Shown here piece after piece: positions 27,496 to 34,852 of a stretch of DNA of 64,000 nucleotides. A program made the translations under genes and the position numbers. The stretch's first letter is position 1. The number at the start of each line of letters is the position of its first letter. The notes below the pieces were generated by a model, which saw only the letters and a list, made by a program, of their open reading frames with translations, made no database searches and was not told the DNA's origin. Origin of the DNA: Leptobacterium sp964389205 (GTDB lineage Bacteria > Bacteroidota > Bacteroidia > Flavobacteriales > Flavobacteriaceae); assembly GCA_964389205.1 (NCBI GenBank), contig CAYMDH010000010.1, positions 1 to 64,000 of the forward strand. Direction: 5' to 3'.

Positions 27496-27811
27496 GAGGA
27501 AAATTATGTTCATAGCAATTTTTCTCAATTATAAAATTACAATATATATCTCTTGAAACTCTAAACAATTAATTGTTTACAACTATCTAAATATAGATTT
27601 TAATTATTTCATTAAATCATTTTAATAGACAATTCTTATTTGACATATGTGTTTTTATGATTGAAAATGACAAAAAATAAAGGCGAATTTATAGTGTTTA
27701 GAATTTATAAATATCGACTCGAAATATATAAATCGTCACAACATACACTTTAAAATACGCACTCTTCAAATTAATTTAGAGGTCAAATGTTAATCTTAAA
27801 AACTATTAATT
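27496..27811. other. Non-coding interval between the divergent ankyrin gene and the precursor island
   Basis: No convincing frame. The interval contains the 18-base palindrome TAAACAATTAATTGTTTA (27562-27579), a candidate operator. The end next to 27812 (TTAAAAACTATTAATT) matches the start-proximal sequence of the other precursor genes. No exact -7 box was found on either strand. Confidence 0.4.
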
Positions 27812-28006
27812 ATGAAAAAACAAAATCTTAAAAGTTTATCATTAAACAAGAAAATGATTTCTAAGTTAGACGATCAATCGGATATTAAAGGTGGTATGAA
27901 TCCTCTTACTGGTTCTTGTATATTATGTACTCCATCCTTAATTCTATGCCCAAAAACAGAGGATTTTGTTTGTCATACCCAAAATAATACATGTGGTTTG
28001 CTTTAA
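27812..28006 (+). CDS. Gly-Gly leader peptide precursor, 5-Cys core
   Basis: A 64-residue precursor with leader MKKQNLKSLSLNKKMISKL, then IKGG. The 36-residue core (MNPLTGSCILCTPSLILC, then KTEDFVCHTQNNTCGLL) has five cysteines, each preceded within a few residues by Ser or Thr. It starts a run of related small genes in one direction: the next starts 28 bases after its stop. Confidence 0.78.
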   Translation: MKKQNLKSLSLNKKMISKLDDQSDIKGGMNPLTGSCILCTPSLILCPKTEDFVCHTQNNTCGLL

Positions 28007-28034
28007 TAACCAGTAATTGTTTTAACCAGAAATT

Positions 28035-28211
28035 ATGAAAAAAAGAAATCTTAAGAGTTTAGAATTAAAAAAAGAGGTCATTTCAAAAATCCAAGAAAAT
28101 AGTATTAAAGGTGGGGTTTTAACTCCAGGAACTATTCAACAAACACAATTTTTGTGTGTTTCTCAAATATATGATGGGGAAGATAATTGTATCTCTATAA
28201 TTAAAAGGTAG
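28035..28211 (+). CDS. Gly-Gly leader peptide precursor, 2-Cys core
   Basis: A 58-residue precursor: leader MKKRNLKSLELKKEVISKI, then IKGG. The 31-residue core ends FLCVSQIYDGEDNCISIIKR with two cysteines ten residues apart. The same core pattern recurs in the reverse-strand precursor at 34463-34627 (FLCKSQIFQGEDNCVSIAQR), so these two are closer to each other than to their neighbours. The shared core argues that this reading frame, although very short, is real. Confidence 0.72.
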   Translation: MKKRNLKSLELKKEVISKIQENSIKGGVLTPGTIQQTQFLCVSQIYDGEDNCISIIKR

Positions 28212-28229
28212 CAATATTAAGAACGCAAA

Positions 28230-28256
28230 GAAATTGTCATTGTCATTCACAATTTC
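28230..28256 (+). repeat. Hairpin between precursor genes
   Basis: GAAATTGT and ACAATTTC form an 8-base stem with an 11-base loop, between two precursor genes. No T-run follows, so it may be an mRNA-processing or stability element and not a terminator. Confidence 0.35.
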
Positions 28257-28302
28257 TGATTGTGCCAAAATTTAGAATGACCTAAAACTAAAACATTTTA
28301 TT

Positions 28303-28497
28303 ATGAAAAAAAAGAGTAGAAATTTAAGTTTAAAGAAAAAAACGATTTCTAATTTAGAGACTTCTTTATTAAAAGGAGGTTCTGGCGGACCAGGAAGTAT
28401 ACTAAGCGTTTTTTGTTCAAATTATTGTTCAGTACAATGTGGAGGAACAATAGAGTGCCCACCAAAACCTTCTGGAGGTCCTTGTAATAAAAAATAA
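28303..28497 (+). CDS. Gly-Gly leader peptide precursor, 5-Cys core
   Basis: A 64-residue precursor: leader MKKKSRNLSLKKKTISNL, then LKGG. The core is Gly/Pro/Ser-rich with five cysteines (SVFCSNYCSVQCGGTIEC, then GGPCNKK). Cys spacing is 4, 4, 6 and 10, unlike the other cores. A terminator starts 5 bases after the stop. Confidence 0.78.
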   Translation: MKKKSRNLSLKKKTISNLETSLLKGGSGGPGSILSVFCSNYCSVQCGGTIECPPKPSGGPCNKK

Positions 28498-28502
28498 TTA
28501 TA

Positions 28503-28527
28503 AAAGCGGGGCTTTCCCGCTTTTTTT
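28503..28527 (+). terminator. Rho-independent terminator of the precursor run
   Basis: AAAGCGGG pairs with CCCGCTTT around a 5-base loop and is followed by further T residues. It is GC-rich for this DNA and directly after the precursor stop. Confidence 0.88.
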
Positions 28528-28583
28528 AATTTATACTAACAAATATAATATTACCTGTATGCTGTGGTTGTAAAACCAAAACT

Positions 28584-28763
28584 ATGAAAAAGCAAAATCT
28601 AAAAGTTTAGAATTAAATAAAAATGATTTCTAAGTTAGATAATCAAATTAAAGAAGGCATTAAATCTTATACTGACAGATGTTTAACACTCGATGAAATT
28701 TGCAAAGAGTTATCATTTAATCCTAATTGCAGAAGCTTAATTTGTTGTCCTCAGCAGGAATAA
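28584..28763 (+). pseudogene. Broken Gly-Gly leader peptide precursor
   Basis: A fourth member of the run. It starts MKKQNLK, as the gene at 27812 does, but one A is missing and the frame hits TAG. A second short deletion restores the frame at 28623, from where MISKLDNQIKEGIKSY continues, followed by CLTLDEICKELSFNPNC and RSLICCPQQE to a TAA at 28763. The normal Gly-Gly is Glu-Gly. Both the leader frame and the cleavage site are therefore damaged. It could be translated only from the internal ATG at 28623, giving 46 residues without the leader's first part. It has its own terminator. Confidence 0.7.
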
Positions 28764-28769
28764 TTTTTT

Positions 28770-28794
28770 AAACGGTGGTAATGTCCGTTTTTTT
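28770..28794 (+). terminator. Terminator after the broken precursor
   Basis: AAACGG and CCGTTT pair around a 9-base loop and are followed by TTTT, 7 bases after the broken precursor's stop. Confidence 0.6.
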
Positions 28795-28821
28795 AATTTT
28801 AATAATATATTCAATTAATTC

Positions 28822-30213
28822 TCAACGTTTTCCTGGCGTAAAAATACCAGGAGCATCTTGCGGTTCGTTGAAAGTACCTTCACCTCCTGTATCATTATAA
28901 ATGGTCCACTCAGAAAATGTATATTTTGTAGTTGCTTTGGTAATTGTAATTTTTCTATTTGCTCTTCCGTCTTCAAATTCATGATTGGTTCCAGATCCAT
29001 CTTCTCCTATAATTCCAAATACATCAATCACATTTCCATTTGCATCAATCAATTCAAAATTATCATCTCCATTAGAACCTGCTGGCCCTCCTGATGTTCC
29101 TTCCATGTCTGGAGAAAACCCAAATACTTTTTCAAATTCTATTGCATTTACAGCAATAACAAAAGTAGTATGAGCTTGCAATATAAATCCTGATAAATCT
29201 GCACTGGAACTAATTGTTGTATTTTCATTTGTGTATCTCTTAATTTCCCATCCATCTAAGTTTATAGGAATATCATTTGCATTATATATTTCAATAAAAC
29301 GTACTTGAGCATTATTATTAGGATCTGCTATTTCTGAAAAAAATAATCGTTCTGTTTTAGCTTCAATTAAAGGGGTCTCACATGAAAATACAAAACCACC
29401 GCATCGTTCTTCTATAAAAATAACATCGCTTGTATCTCTAATTGTTAATTGATATTCATCTCCTGATTTTCCTAATACTCCTACTAATTCTCCACTACCT
29501 GAGGGTAACATACTATCTTGAAAATCTGAAAAACCACTATTGTTTAGTATAATTTCACTACCATCACAATCTCTTAAAGCACGCTCAGTACGTTCTTGTG
29601 AAATTGCATATGATTTGCAAATATCTTCTGGAGCTACTTCTATATTTTCTATTTTGATTAATGTATTTATTAAACTGTCATTTATTTCTGTTAATAATAC
29701 ATCAAAAGGTTGTATTTTCTGTATAAGGTCACAAGAAGAAAAAATATGAGAACGCACTTGAACTAAAGGTAAACGACCTACAGATAATGTTCCTCCTGTA
29801 TTTGTAAAAACACCTCCTAACTCAAAAACGCCATTTCTATTCCCTAAATACAAGTTCTTTAGTTTTATAATAACCTTACTTCCTCTTTCATAAAAAAGAT
29901 GAGATTCTCTAAGATCTATATTTATTTGAAAGCCTTCTTTAGGATTCTGGAAATCATCTTGGAAATGTAATGTTCCAAAAAAATTACCGGCAAGATCACT
30001 AGAAATTATATATCCTTCTATAATTAAATCTTCCTGAATTTGAATAATTCTATCCTTATAAAGTTTTTTTACTTCTTTAAAAGAGGTATTTACTATAACT
30101 TCAGAATTAACACATAGTTTTTCTGGTTCATCAAAGGTTTCATTCTGTGTACAAGATATAAATGCTAAAAAAAGGAAGTAATATGCAACGCTTGTTTTTA
30201 AAAATGTTTTCAT
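28822..30213 (-). CDS. DUF5689/lamin-tail-domain surface lipoprotein
   Basis: A 463-residue lipoprotein (lipobox FISCTQNETF). The first two thirds resemble DUF5689, with OB-like strands such as IIEGYIISSDLAGNFFGTLH and VIIKLKNLYLGNRNGVFELG. The C-terminal third is a lamin-tail (LTD) domain: FFSEIADPNNNAQVRFIEIY, NLDGWEIKRYT and FELIDANGNVIDVFG. LTD domains often accompany secreted nucleases in flavobacteria. It follows the TonB receptor gene by 11 bases, and a nuclease-fold protein is divergent from that receptor. The start is set at the ATG at 30213, at the signal peptide; the frame extends 63 bases further upstream. Confidence 0.82.
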   Translation of the reverse strand: MKTFLKTSVAYYFLFLAFISCTQNETFDEPEKLCVNSEVIVNTSFKEVKKLYKDRIIQIQEDLIIEGYIISSDLAGNFFGTLHFQDDFQNPKEGFQINIDLRESHLFYERGSKVIIKLKNLYLGNRNGVFELGGVFTNTGGTLSVGRLPLVQVRSHIFSSCDLIQKIQPFDVLLTEINDSLINTLIKIENIEVAPEDICKSYAISQERTERALRDCDGSEIILNNSGFSDFQDSMLPSGSGELVGVLGKSGDEYQLTIRDTSDVIFIEERCGGFVFSCETPLIEAKTERLFFSEIADPNNNAQVRFIEIYNANDIPINLDGWEIKRYTNENTTISSSADLSGFILQAHTTFVIAVNAIEFEKVFGFSPDMEGTSGGPAGSNGDDNFELIDANGNVIDVFGIIGEDGSGTNHEFEDGRANRKITITKATTKYTFSEWTIYNDTGGEGTFNEPQDAPGIFTPGKR

Positions 30214-30224
30214 TTTATATATCA

Positions 30225-32951
30225 TTAAAAATTTACAGATAGGTTGATGAAGAATGTTCTTCCAAACCCATACCAATGTCTGGGTCCAAAAGAGGGATTA
30301 TCTCTCAAATTATCTCTTCTTAAGCGTTCAAAATTTCCTGCTCTACTCTGTTCAAAGCCACCCGATCTAAATGTAAAATCTAAAGCATTATTAATACTAA
30401 CAAATACACTTATATACTTTCCATTAATTAGCCATGACTTACCTCCAATTAAGTTTACTAAGTAAACAGGGGCTATTGCTTCTTGTTCTAGAATTTCATC
30501 AACAGCTTCGTCTGTTGCCTCTGGGAATTTTAATCCAGTTTCAGGGTTGATCTTAAAACTTTCTGTTCTGTTTATTCTTGAAATGCTAATAAAGTTGTTT
30601 GAAAGCCTATTAATAGTAGTACCTATCCACCAATATTTAGGATCACGATATTCAATCCCTAATGCATATGCTTGTTGAGGGCCATCATTAGTTTTCAATC
30701 CTTTTATAGAAGAATTACCTAAATCTAAACTCCCTTGAGTATTTATGAGGTTATCTCCAAAAGTATCAAAACTGATAGATACAGCCGCATCACTAGTATA
30801 GGTATAATCTCCAATTGATCCAACCAATGTAAGTTTAACTGTTGGAGAAGCTTTAAATTCTAATCCAAATTCTCCACCTATATGACGCTGGCTGATTCCT
30901 GTTGTTACTTCTTGAACAAAATCTGATCCAAAACCTCCTTCAACAAAAAAGAAGTTAATATCAGTACTATTCTCAAAAAGTGTGTAAAATCCTGTAAATC
31001 GTGCTTTTATTTTTGGAAATCTTACTAGGTAATCTATAGTAGCAGTTGTTATTTTTTCTTCTGAAAGATTAGGTACAATAGCATTATTTTCTCTTGGATT
31101 TATAAAGGTATTCTGTAGCGTAGGTGCGCGCGTTATATATGAGCCTTTAAAATTAAAAATATGTCGCTCATTAATTTTGTAACCCAACCCTCCTTTTATT
31201 CCAAAATTTGAAAATATAGCCTTTTCACTAACCCCTAAGGAGTTTTCCGAAAAACGTTCATTTAAAAACTTCCCTTCTCTTTCATAAGTTGTTTGTGATA
31301 CTTTACCTGATAAAAATGCATTCCATTTATTATACTTAAATTGAAGTTGAGTAAAGAGGTTCATCTCTTCAGCACTAAGTAAATAATTATATCCAAATCT
31401 ATCGCCTTCAATTTTCATAGAAGTATCCTGAAGATTATTCTGAGTATTGCTAAATGGATCTATATCTAAATGAAAAGCGCTCCCTAAAAGGTCTTTTAAT
31501 AATGCGTAATTATCTGAAGTCAATTTTCTATATGTAAACCCTGTATTCAATGACATTCTGTTATTCAAATGAATATTAGCAATGGTATTGAAGGTTAGTT
31601 GCGTATCATCTGTTCTATCTTCTTGTATAAGATATGAACTGCTATTTGAAGATTCATTTGCTTGAAATATAGCATCAAAGTTTATTTGTGGATTTGTTAA
31701 AAATCCCTCCCTGGCCAATATTGCATTCTCAAAACTAGGAGCTCCATTACTATTGATATAAAAACTTGGTAGTGCTCTAAAATTAATAGGATCAGGATTA
31801 GGTGCATTAAAAAATGAGATTCTTGTTCTACCAAATTGGCCAAATTGATACGTTATACTAGAGTTTAATTTTATCTTTTTCCCATCAAAAAAATGATTGA
31901 ACATAAAAATAGGTTCTTGTATTTTTCGAGCTCTTGTATTTTTAACTTCTCCATTTAGAATTCCCCAAAAAGGATTGTAATTTCTCCCTACCAAATTAAA
32001 AACTTCCTCTGTTATTGCTGTAGATTGACCTCTTCTATTTGATGCAAAAATTCCAGTAAAATTAATACTTTGTTGCTCAGATATCTTATACTCTAAAGAA
32101 GAAAAAAGCGAAAACGCATCATAAAAAGTTCCATCTATAAACCCTTGAGAAGCTACCCTTCTAGAAGCTGAAATACTATATGCCAATCCATTTTTTAACA
32201 GCCCAGAATTATACGTCCCTATTAGCCTTCCTGAATACGTCCTGTTTGACCCAGATATCGACACTCGTAATCCTGGCCTATAGCTCGACGCCCTTGTATT
32301 TATATTTGTTGTTCCCAAAATACCTCCAAAAGAATACTCTGAAGGTGACAACCCGTTGCTATATATTTGATTTCTGGTTACGTCATTAAGTCCACCCCAA
32401 TTATTATATTGAGGCCTTCCATTAAATATTTTATTAATTGGAGTTCCATTAATTAGTACTTCTCCTTCTCGAGAATCATATCCTTTTACATTAAAAAAAG
32501 CTTGACTAAAATCAAATGCTGCTCTAGTTAAAAATACATCTTTAGTCGCTTGCAGTAATCCGGAAGAAAAATTAATATCAGTACCATCATCAAAATCACT
32601 CTCTGCCAAGTTTACAATGCCTTCAGATAATTCTTCTAAAAGATCATTTTCTAAAAAAATAACTCCTAGATCTATAGAAGAATTGGCTATTAAAACTGGT
32701 ATTCTAACTGTTTTATAACCTGATAAGTTTAGCTCTAATACCCAAGTGCCTTCAGATAGATTTTTAATAGCGAATAAACCATTGCTTTCAGATTTTATAT
32801 ATAAAGAAAGGGGTTCGATTTTTAATAGAACTCCTCCAATTTCTTTTTGCGTTCGTGAATCTTTTATAAAACCAGTAACTGTAAAATCTCCTTGAGAAAA
32901 TAACAATAATGGAATTATAAAAAAGCAAAAAACGATTCCTTTCCTTCTCAT
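30225..32951 (-). CDS. TonB-dependent receptor
   Basis: A 908-residue outer-membrane receptor. It has a signal peptide (MRRKGIVFCFFIIPLLLFSQ), a carboxypeptidase regulatory-like domain at about residues 25-105 (FTVTGFIKDSRTQKEIGGVL), a plug with the STAxxINTRASSYRPG-type segment, and a barrel ending WYGFGRTFFINLSVNF. The lipoprotein gene downstream (11-base gap) and the divergent secreted endonuclease-fold gene recur with such receptors in flavobacteria. This suggests uptake of products from extracellular nucleic acid or phosphate esters. The ligand assignment is inference from context. Confidence 0.9.
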   Translation of the reverse strand: MRRKGIVFCFFIIPLLLFSQGDFTVTGFIKDSRTQKEIGGVLLKIEPLSLYIKSESNGLFAIKNLSEGTWVLELNLSGYKTVRIPVLIANSSIDLGVIFLENDLLEELSEGIVNLAESDFDDGTDINFSSGLLQATKDVFLTRAAFDFSQAFFNVKGYDSREGEVLINGTPINKIFNGRPQYNNWGGLNDVTRNQIYSNGLSPSEYSFGGILGTTNINTRASSYRPGLRVSISGSNRTYSGRLIGTYNSGLLKNGLAYSISASRRVASQGFIDGTFYDAFSLFSSLEYKISEQQSINFTGIFASNRRGQSTAITEEVFNLVGRNYNPFWGILNGEVKNTRARKIQEPIFMFNHFFDGKKIKLNSSITYQFGQFGRTRISFFNAPNPDPINFRALPSFYINSNGAPSFENAILAREGFLTNPQINFDAIFQANESSNSSSYLIQEDRTDDTQLTFNTIANIHLNNRMSLNTGFTYRKLTSDNYALLKDLLGSAFHLDIDPFSNTQNNLQDTSMKIEGDRFGYNYLLSAEEMNLFTQLQFKYNKWNAFLSGKVSQTTYEREGKFLNERFSENSLGVSEKAIFSNFGIKGGLGYKINERHIFNFKGSYITRAPTLQNTFINPRENNAIVPNLSEEKITTATIDYLVRFPKIKARFTGFYTLFENSTDINFFFVEGGFGSDFVQEVTTGISQRHIGGEFGLEFKASPTVKLTLVGSIGDYTYTSDAAVSISFDTFGDNLINTQGSLDLGNSSIKGLKTNDGPQQAYALGIEYRDPKYWWIGTTINRLSNNFISISRINRTESFKINPETGLKFPEATDEAVDEILEQEAIAPVYLVNLIGGKSWLINGKYISVFVSINNALDFTFRSGGFEQSRAGNFERLRRDNLRDNPSFGPRHWYGFGRTFFINLSVNF

Positions 32952-33026
32952 AAAATACTTTTTGAGGAAACGAATATAATATTTTTATACTATTTTTCTT
33001 ACATTTATAAAAATTACTTCTTTCTT

Positions 33027-34085
33027 ATGTTTAAATTTTACTGTATTTCACTTATTGTTTTGAATACGCTATTTACATATTCTCAAACCAAAGAAAGCTA
33101 TAAAATAAGAACCATTGCTTTTTATAATGTTGAGAATTTGTTTGATACCATCAACAACCCTAATACCTTTGATGACGACCGAACTCCTACTGGTAAGTAC
33201 GCCTGGAGTTCTCAAATATATTTTGATAAAATAGATAAGATAGGATCTGTTATTTCTACTATTGGTGCTGATATTAGAAAAGGAGCTCCAGATATTATTG
33301 GGCTTTGTGAAATAGAAAATATTGCTGTTCTGCAAGATTTAATTAATAATACATCAATGAAAATAAACGACTATGGAATTATTCATAGGGATTCTAGAGA
33401 TGAAAGAGGAATTGATGTTGCACTTCTATTTAAAAAAAAGTATTTTATTCCTACCTATATTAAAACTTACCCTTTGATTTTAAAAAACGATGAAGGATAT
33501 CTAGATTTTACACGTGACGTTTTAGTGGTTACCGGACTTCTAGATCATGAAGAAATACATTTTATAATAAACCATTGGCCCTCCAGAAGAGGCGGCGAAT
33601 TAAGAAGTAGGCCAAATCGCATTGCTGCTGCATATCTAAATAAAAAAATAATTGATTCTCTGCGGCTATTAAATATAAAAGCCAAAATAATAAGCATGGG
33701 AGATTTTAATGATGGCCCACACAGTGTTAGTTTTAAAAAAGTACTGAAAACAATTCCTCTAAAAAAGTCTGCTATAGATACTATTTCTTTATACAATCCA
33801 ATGGAAAATATATTCAGAAAAGGCATAGGCTCTCTAGCGTATAGAGATACTTGGAATTTATTTGATCAGTTGTTTTTTACATATCCCTTTTTAGAAAAAA
33901 ACACAGCTTCTTTTCGGTATTGGAAAGCAGGTATTTACAATAAGGATTATTTAATTACTCCTTCAGGAAAATATAAAGGATATCCTTTTAGAAGTTATGC
34001 CAACGGGATTTATACAGGAGGCTATAGTGATCATTTTCCTGTATATTTATTTTTACTTAAAAAGGTAAGAAATCAATCTAATTAA
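33027..34085 (+). CDS. Secreted endonuclease/exonuclease/phosphatase-family protein
   Basis: A 352-residue exported protein (signal peptide ending TLFTYSQ) with the EEP fold. Active-site segments are AFYNVENLFDT (Asn), IIGLCEIENIAVLQDL (Glu), the INHWPSRRGGE loop (His/Arg), SMGDFNDGPHS (Asp-Asn) and the terminal GGYSDHFPVYLFL (Asp-His). Metal-dependent phosphodiester or phosphomonoester cleavage outside the cell is therefore likely. It is divergent from the TonB receptor across a 75-base gap. The stop is 44 bases before the first small HG/GIPPD peptide gene. Confidence 0.88.
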   Translation: MFKFYCISLIVLNTLFTYSQTKESYKIRTIAFYNVENLFDTINNPNTFDDDRTPTGKYAWSSQIYFDKIDKIGSVISTIGADIRKGAPDIIGLCEIENIAVLQDLINNTSMKINDYGIIHRDSRDERGIDVALLFKKKYFIPTYIKTYPLILKNDEGYLDFTRDVLVVTGLLDHEEIHFIINHWPSRRGGELRSRPNRIAAAYLNKKIIDSLRLLNIKAKIISMGDFNDGPHSVSFKKVLKTIPLKKSAIDTISLYNPMENIFRKGIGSLAYRDTWNLFDQLFFTYPFLEKNTASFRYWKAGIYNKDYLITPSGKYKGYPFRSYANGIYTGGYSDHFPVYLFLLKKVRNQSN

Positions 34086-34129
34086 AACAGTATAATATAA
34101 ATGATTTATTAACTAAAAAAACAAATATT

Positions 34130-34234
34130 ATGTTAGAAGTATTAAACGAATTCGAAATTCAAAACCTTCAAGCTATTTTAGGTGGACAACATGGAGATAG
34201 TAATGGTATTCCGCCTGATGGTTTTTTCCGTTAA
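34130..34234 (+). CDS. Short double-glycine peptide, HG/GIPPD family (copy 1)
   Basis: A 34-residue peptide gene. The leader MLEVLNEFEIQNLQAILGG is of a different type from the Lys-rich precursors: it is acidic/hydrophobic and ends in ILGG, like double-glycine leaders of secreted peptides. The 15-residue remainder QHGDSNGIPPDGFFR has no cysteine. The second gene 59 bases downstream repeats leader and core with substitutions, which strongly supports translation of both. No transporter or receptor is adjacent. I do not recognise the family. Confidence 0.7.
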   Translation: MLEVLNEFEIQNLQAILGGQHGDSNGIPPDGFFR

Positions 34235-34293
34235 TTGACACCCTATTAAAAGATACTAAATGTTATTTATTGTTTAATTAAAAACTAATTATT

Positions 34294-34398
34294 ATGTTAG
34301 AAAAATTTACACAGTTTGAAATTCAGAATCCTCAGGGTATCCTTGGCGGAAATCATGGTAATGCAGATGGTATTCCTCCTGATAATGCTTTAAGATAA
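34294..34398 (+). CDS. Short double-glycine peptide, HG/GIPPD family (copy 2)
   Basis: A 34-residue paralogue of the gene just upstream: leader MLEKFTQFEIQNPQGILGG and core NHGNADGIPPDNALR. Positions conserved between the two are FEIQN, ILGG, HG, GIPPD and the final Arg. The changes are mostly conservative (Q/N, D/N, S/A, N/D), as expected of selected protein-coding sequence. The ATG is preceded by AAAAACTAATTATT, nearly the same as before the Lys-rich precursors. Confidence 0.7.
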   Translation: MLEKFTQFEIQNPQGILGGNHGNADGIPPDNALR

Positions 34399-34410
34399 TC
34401 TTAATTTAAG

Positions 34411-34440
34411 CAAAAAAGCCTGAATTTTAGTTCAGGCTTT
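34411..34440 (-). terminator. Rho-independent terminator after the reverse-strand precursor
   Basis: A 10-base stem AAAGCCTGAA / TTCAGGCTTT with a 6-base loop. The T-run follows on the reverse strand (TTTTTTG), while on the forward strand GGGG follows. It therefore mainly serves the minus-strand precursor, though it may also stop the HG/GIPPD genes. Confidence 0.78.
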
Positions 34441-34462
34441 GGGGTAATAACTATTTAATCTT

Positions 34463-34627
34463 TTATCGTTGAGCTATAGATACACAATTATCCTCTCCTT
34501 GAAATATTTGAGATTTACATAAGAATGTTGGCCCAAAAGTTCCTATTCCTCCTTTAATGTTTCTTTCTTGAATTTTTGAAATAGTTTCTTTTTTTAATGC
34601 TAAGTTTTTTAAATTTGTTTTTTTCAT
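34463..34627 (-). CDS. Gly-Gly leader peptide precursor, 2-Cys core (reverse strand)
   Basis: A 54-residue precursor: leader MKKTNLKNLALKKETISKI, then IKGG. The 27-residue core ends FLCKSQIFQGEDNCVSIAQR with two cysteines. It shares leader and core pattern with the gene at 28035-28211 (F-L-C-x-S-Q-I-x-x-G-E-D-N-C-x-S-I), so the two are sister precursors 6.4 kb apart in opposite orientation. It converges on the HG/GIPPD peptide pair, with a terminator between them. Confidence 0.75.
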   Translation of the reverse strand: MKKTNLKNLALKKETISKIQERNIKGGIGTFGPTFLCKSQIFQGEDNCVSIAQR

Positions 34628-34803
34628 GTTTACTACTTATTTAAGGTTATACAATTATTTTAATATTTTAAATGTAAGAATAAAGGTGCCCATATTACAA
34701 GAAAGTATGGTCTGGTTTCTTGAATAACGTGTAGTAAAAAGAGAGTGATTTTAATATTATTTTGTTTTTTAGAGTCTATTAATCAGATATTTAAAAAATG
34801 TCT

Positions 34804-34836
34804 CATAAAAAAACCTCTATTAAGAGGTCTTTTTTT
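34804..34836. terminator. Bidirectional terminator downstream of the small membrane-protein gene
   Basis: ACCTCT and AGAGGT form a hairpin with a 4-base loop, flanked by seven T on each strand. It lies 17 bases past the stop of the minus-strand membrane protein gene. Confidence 0.75.
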
Positions 34837-34852
34837 AATGTATATCTAATTT

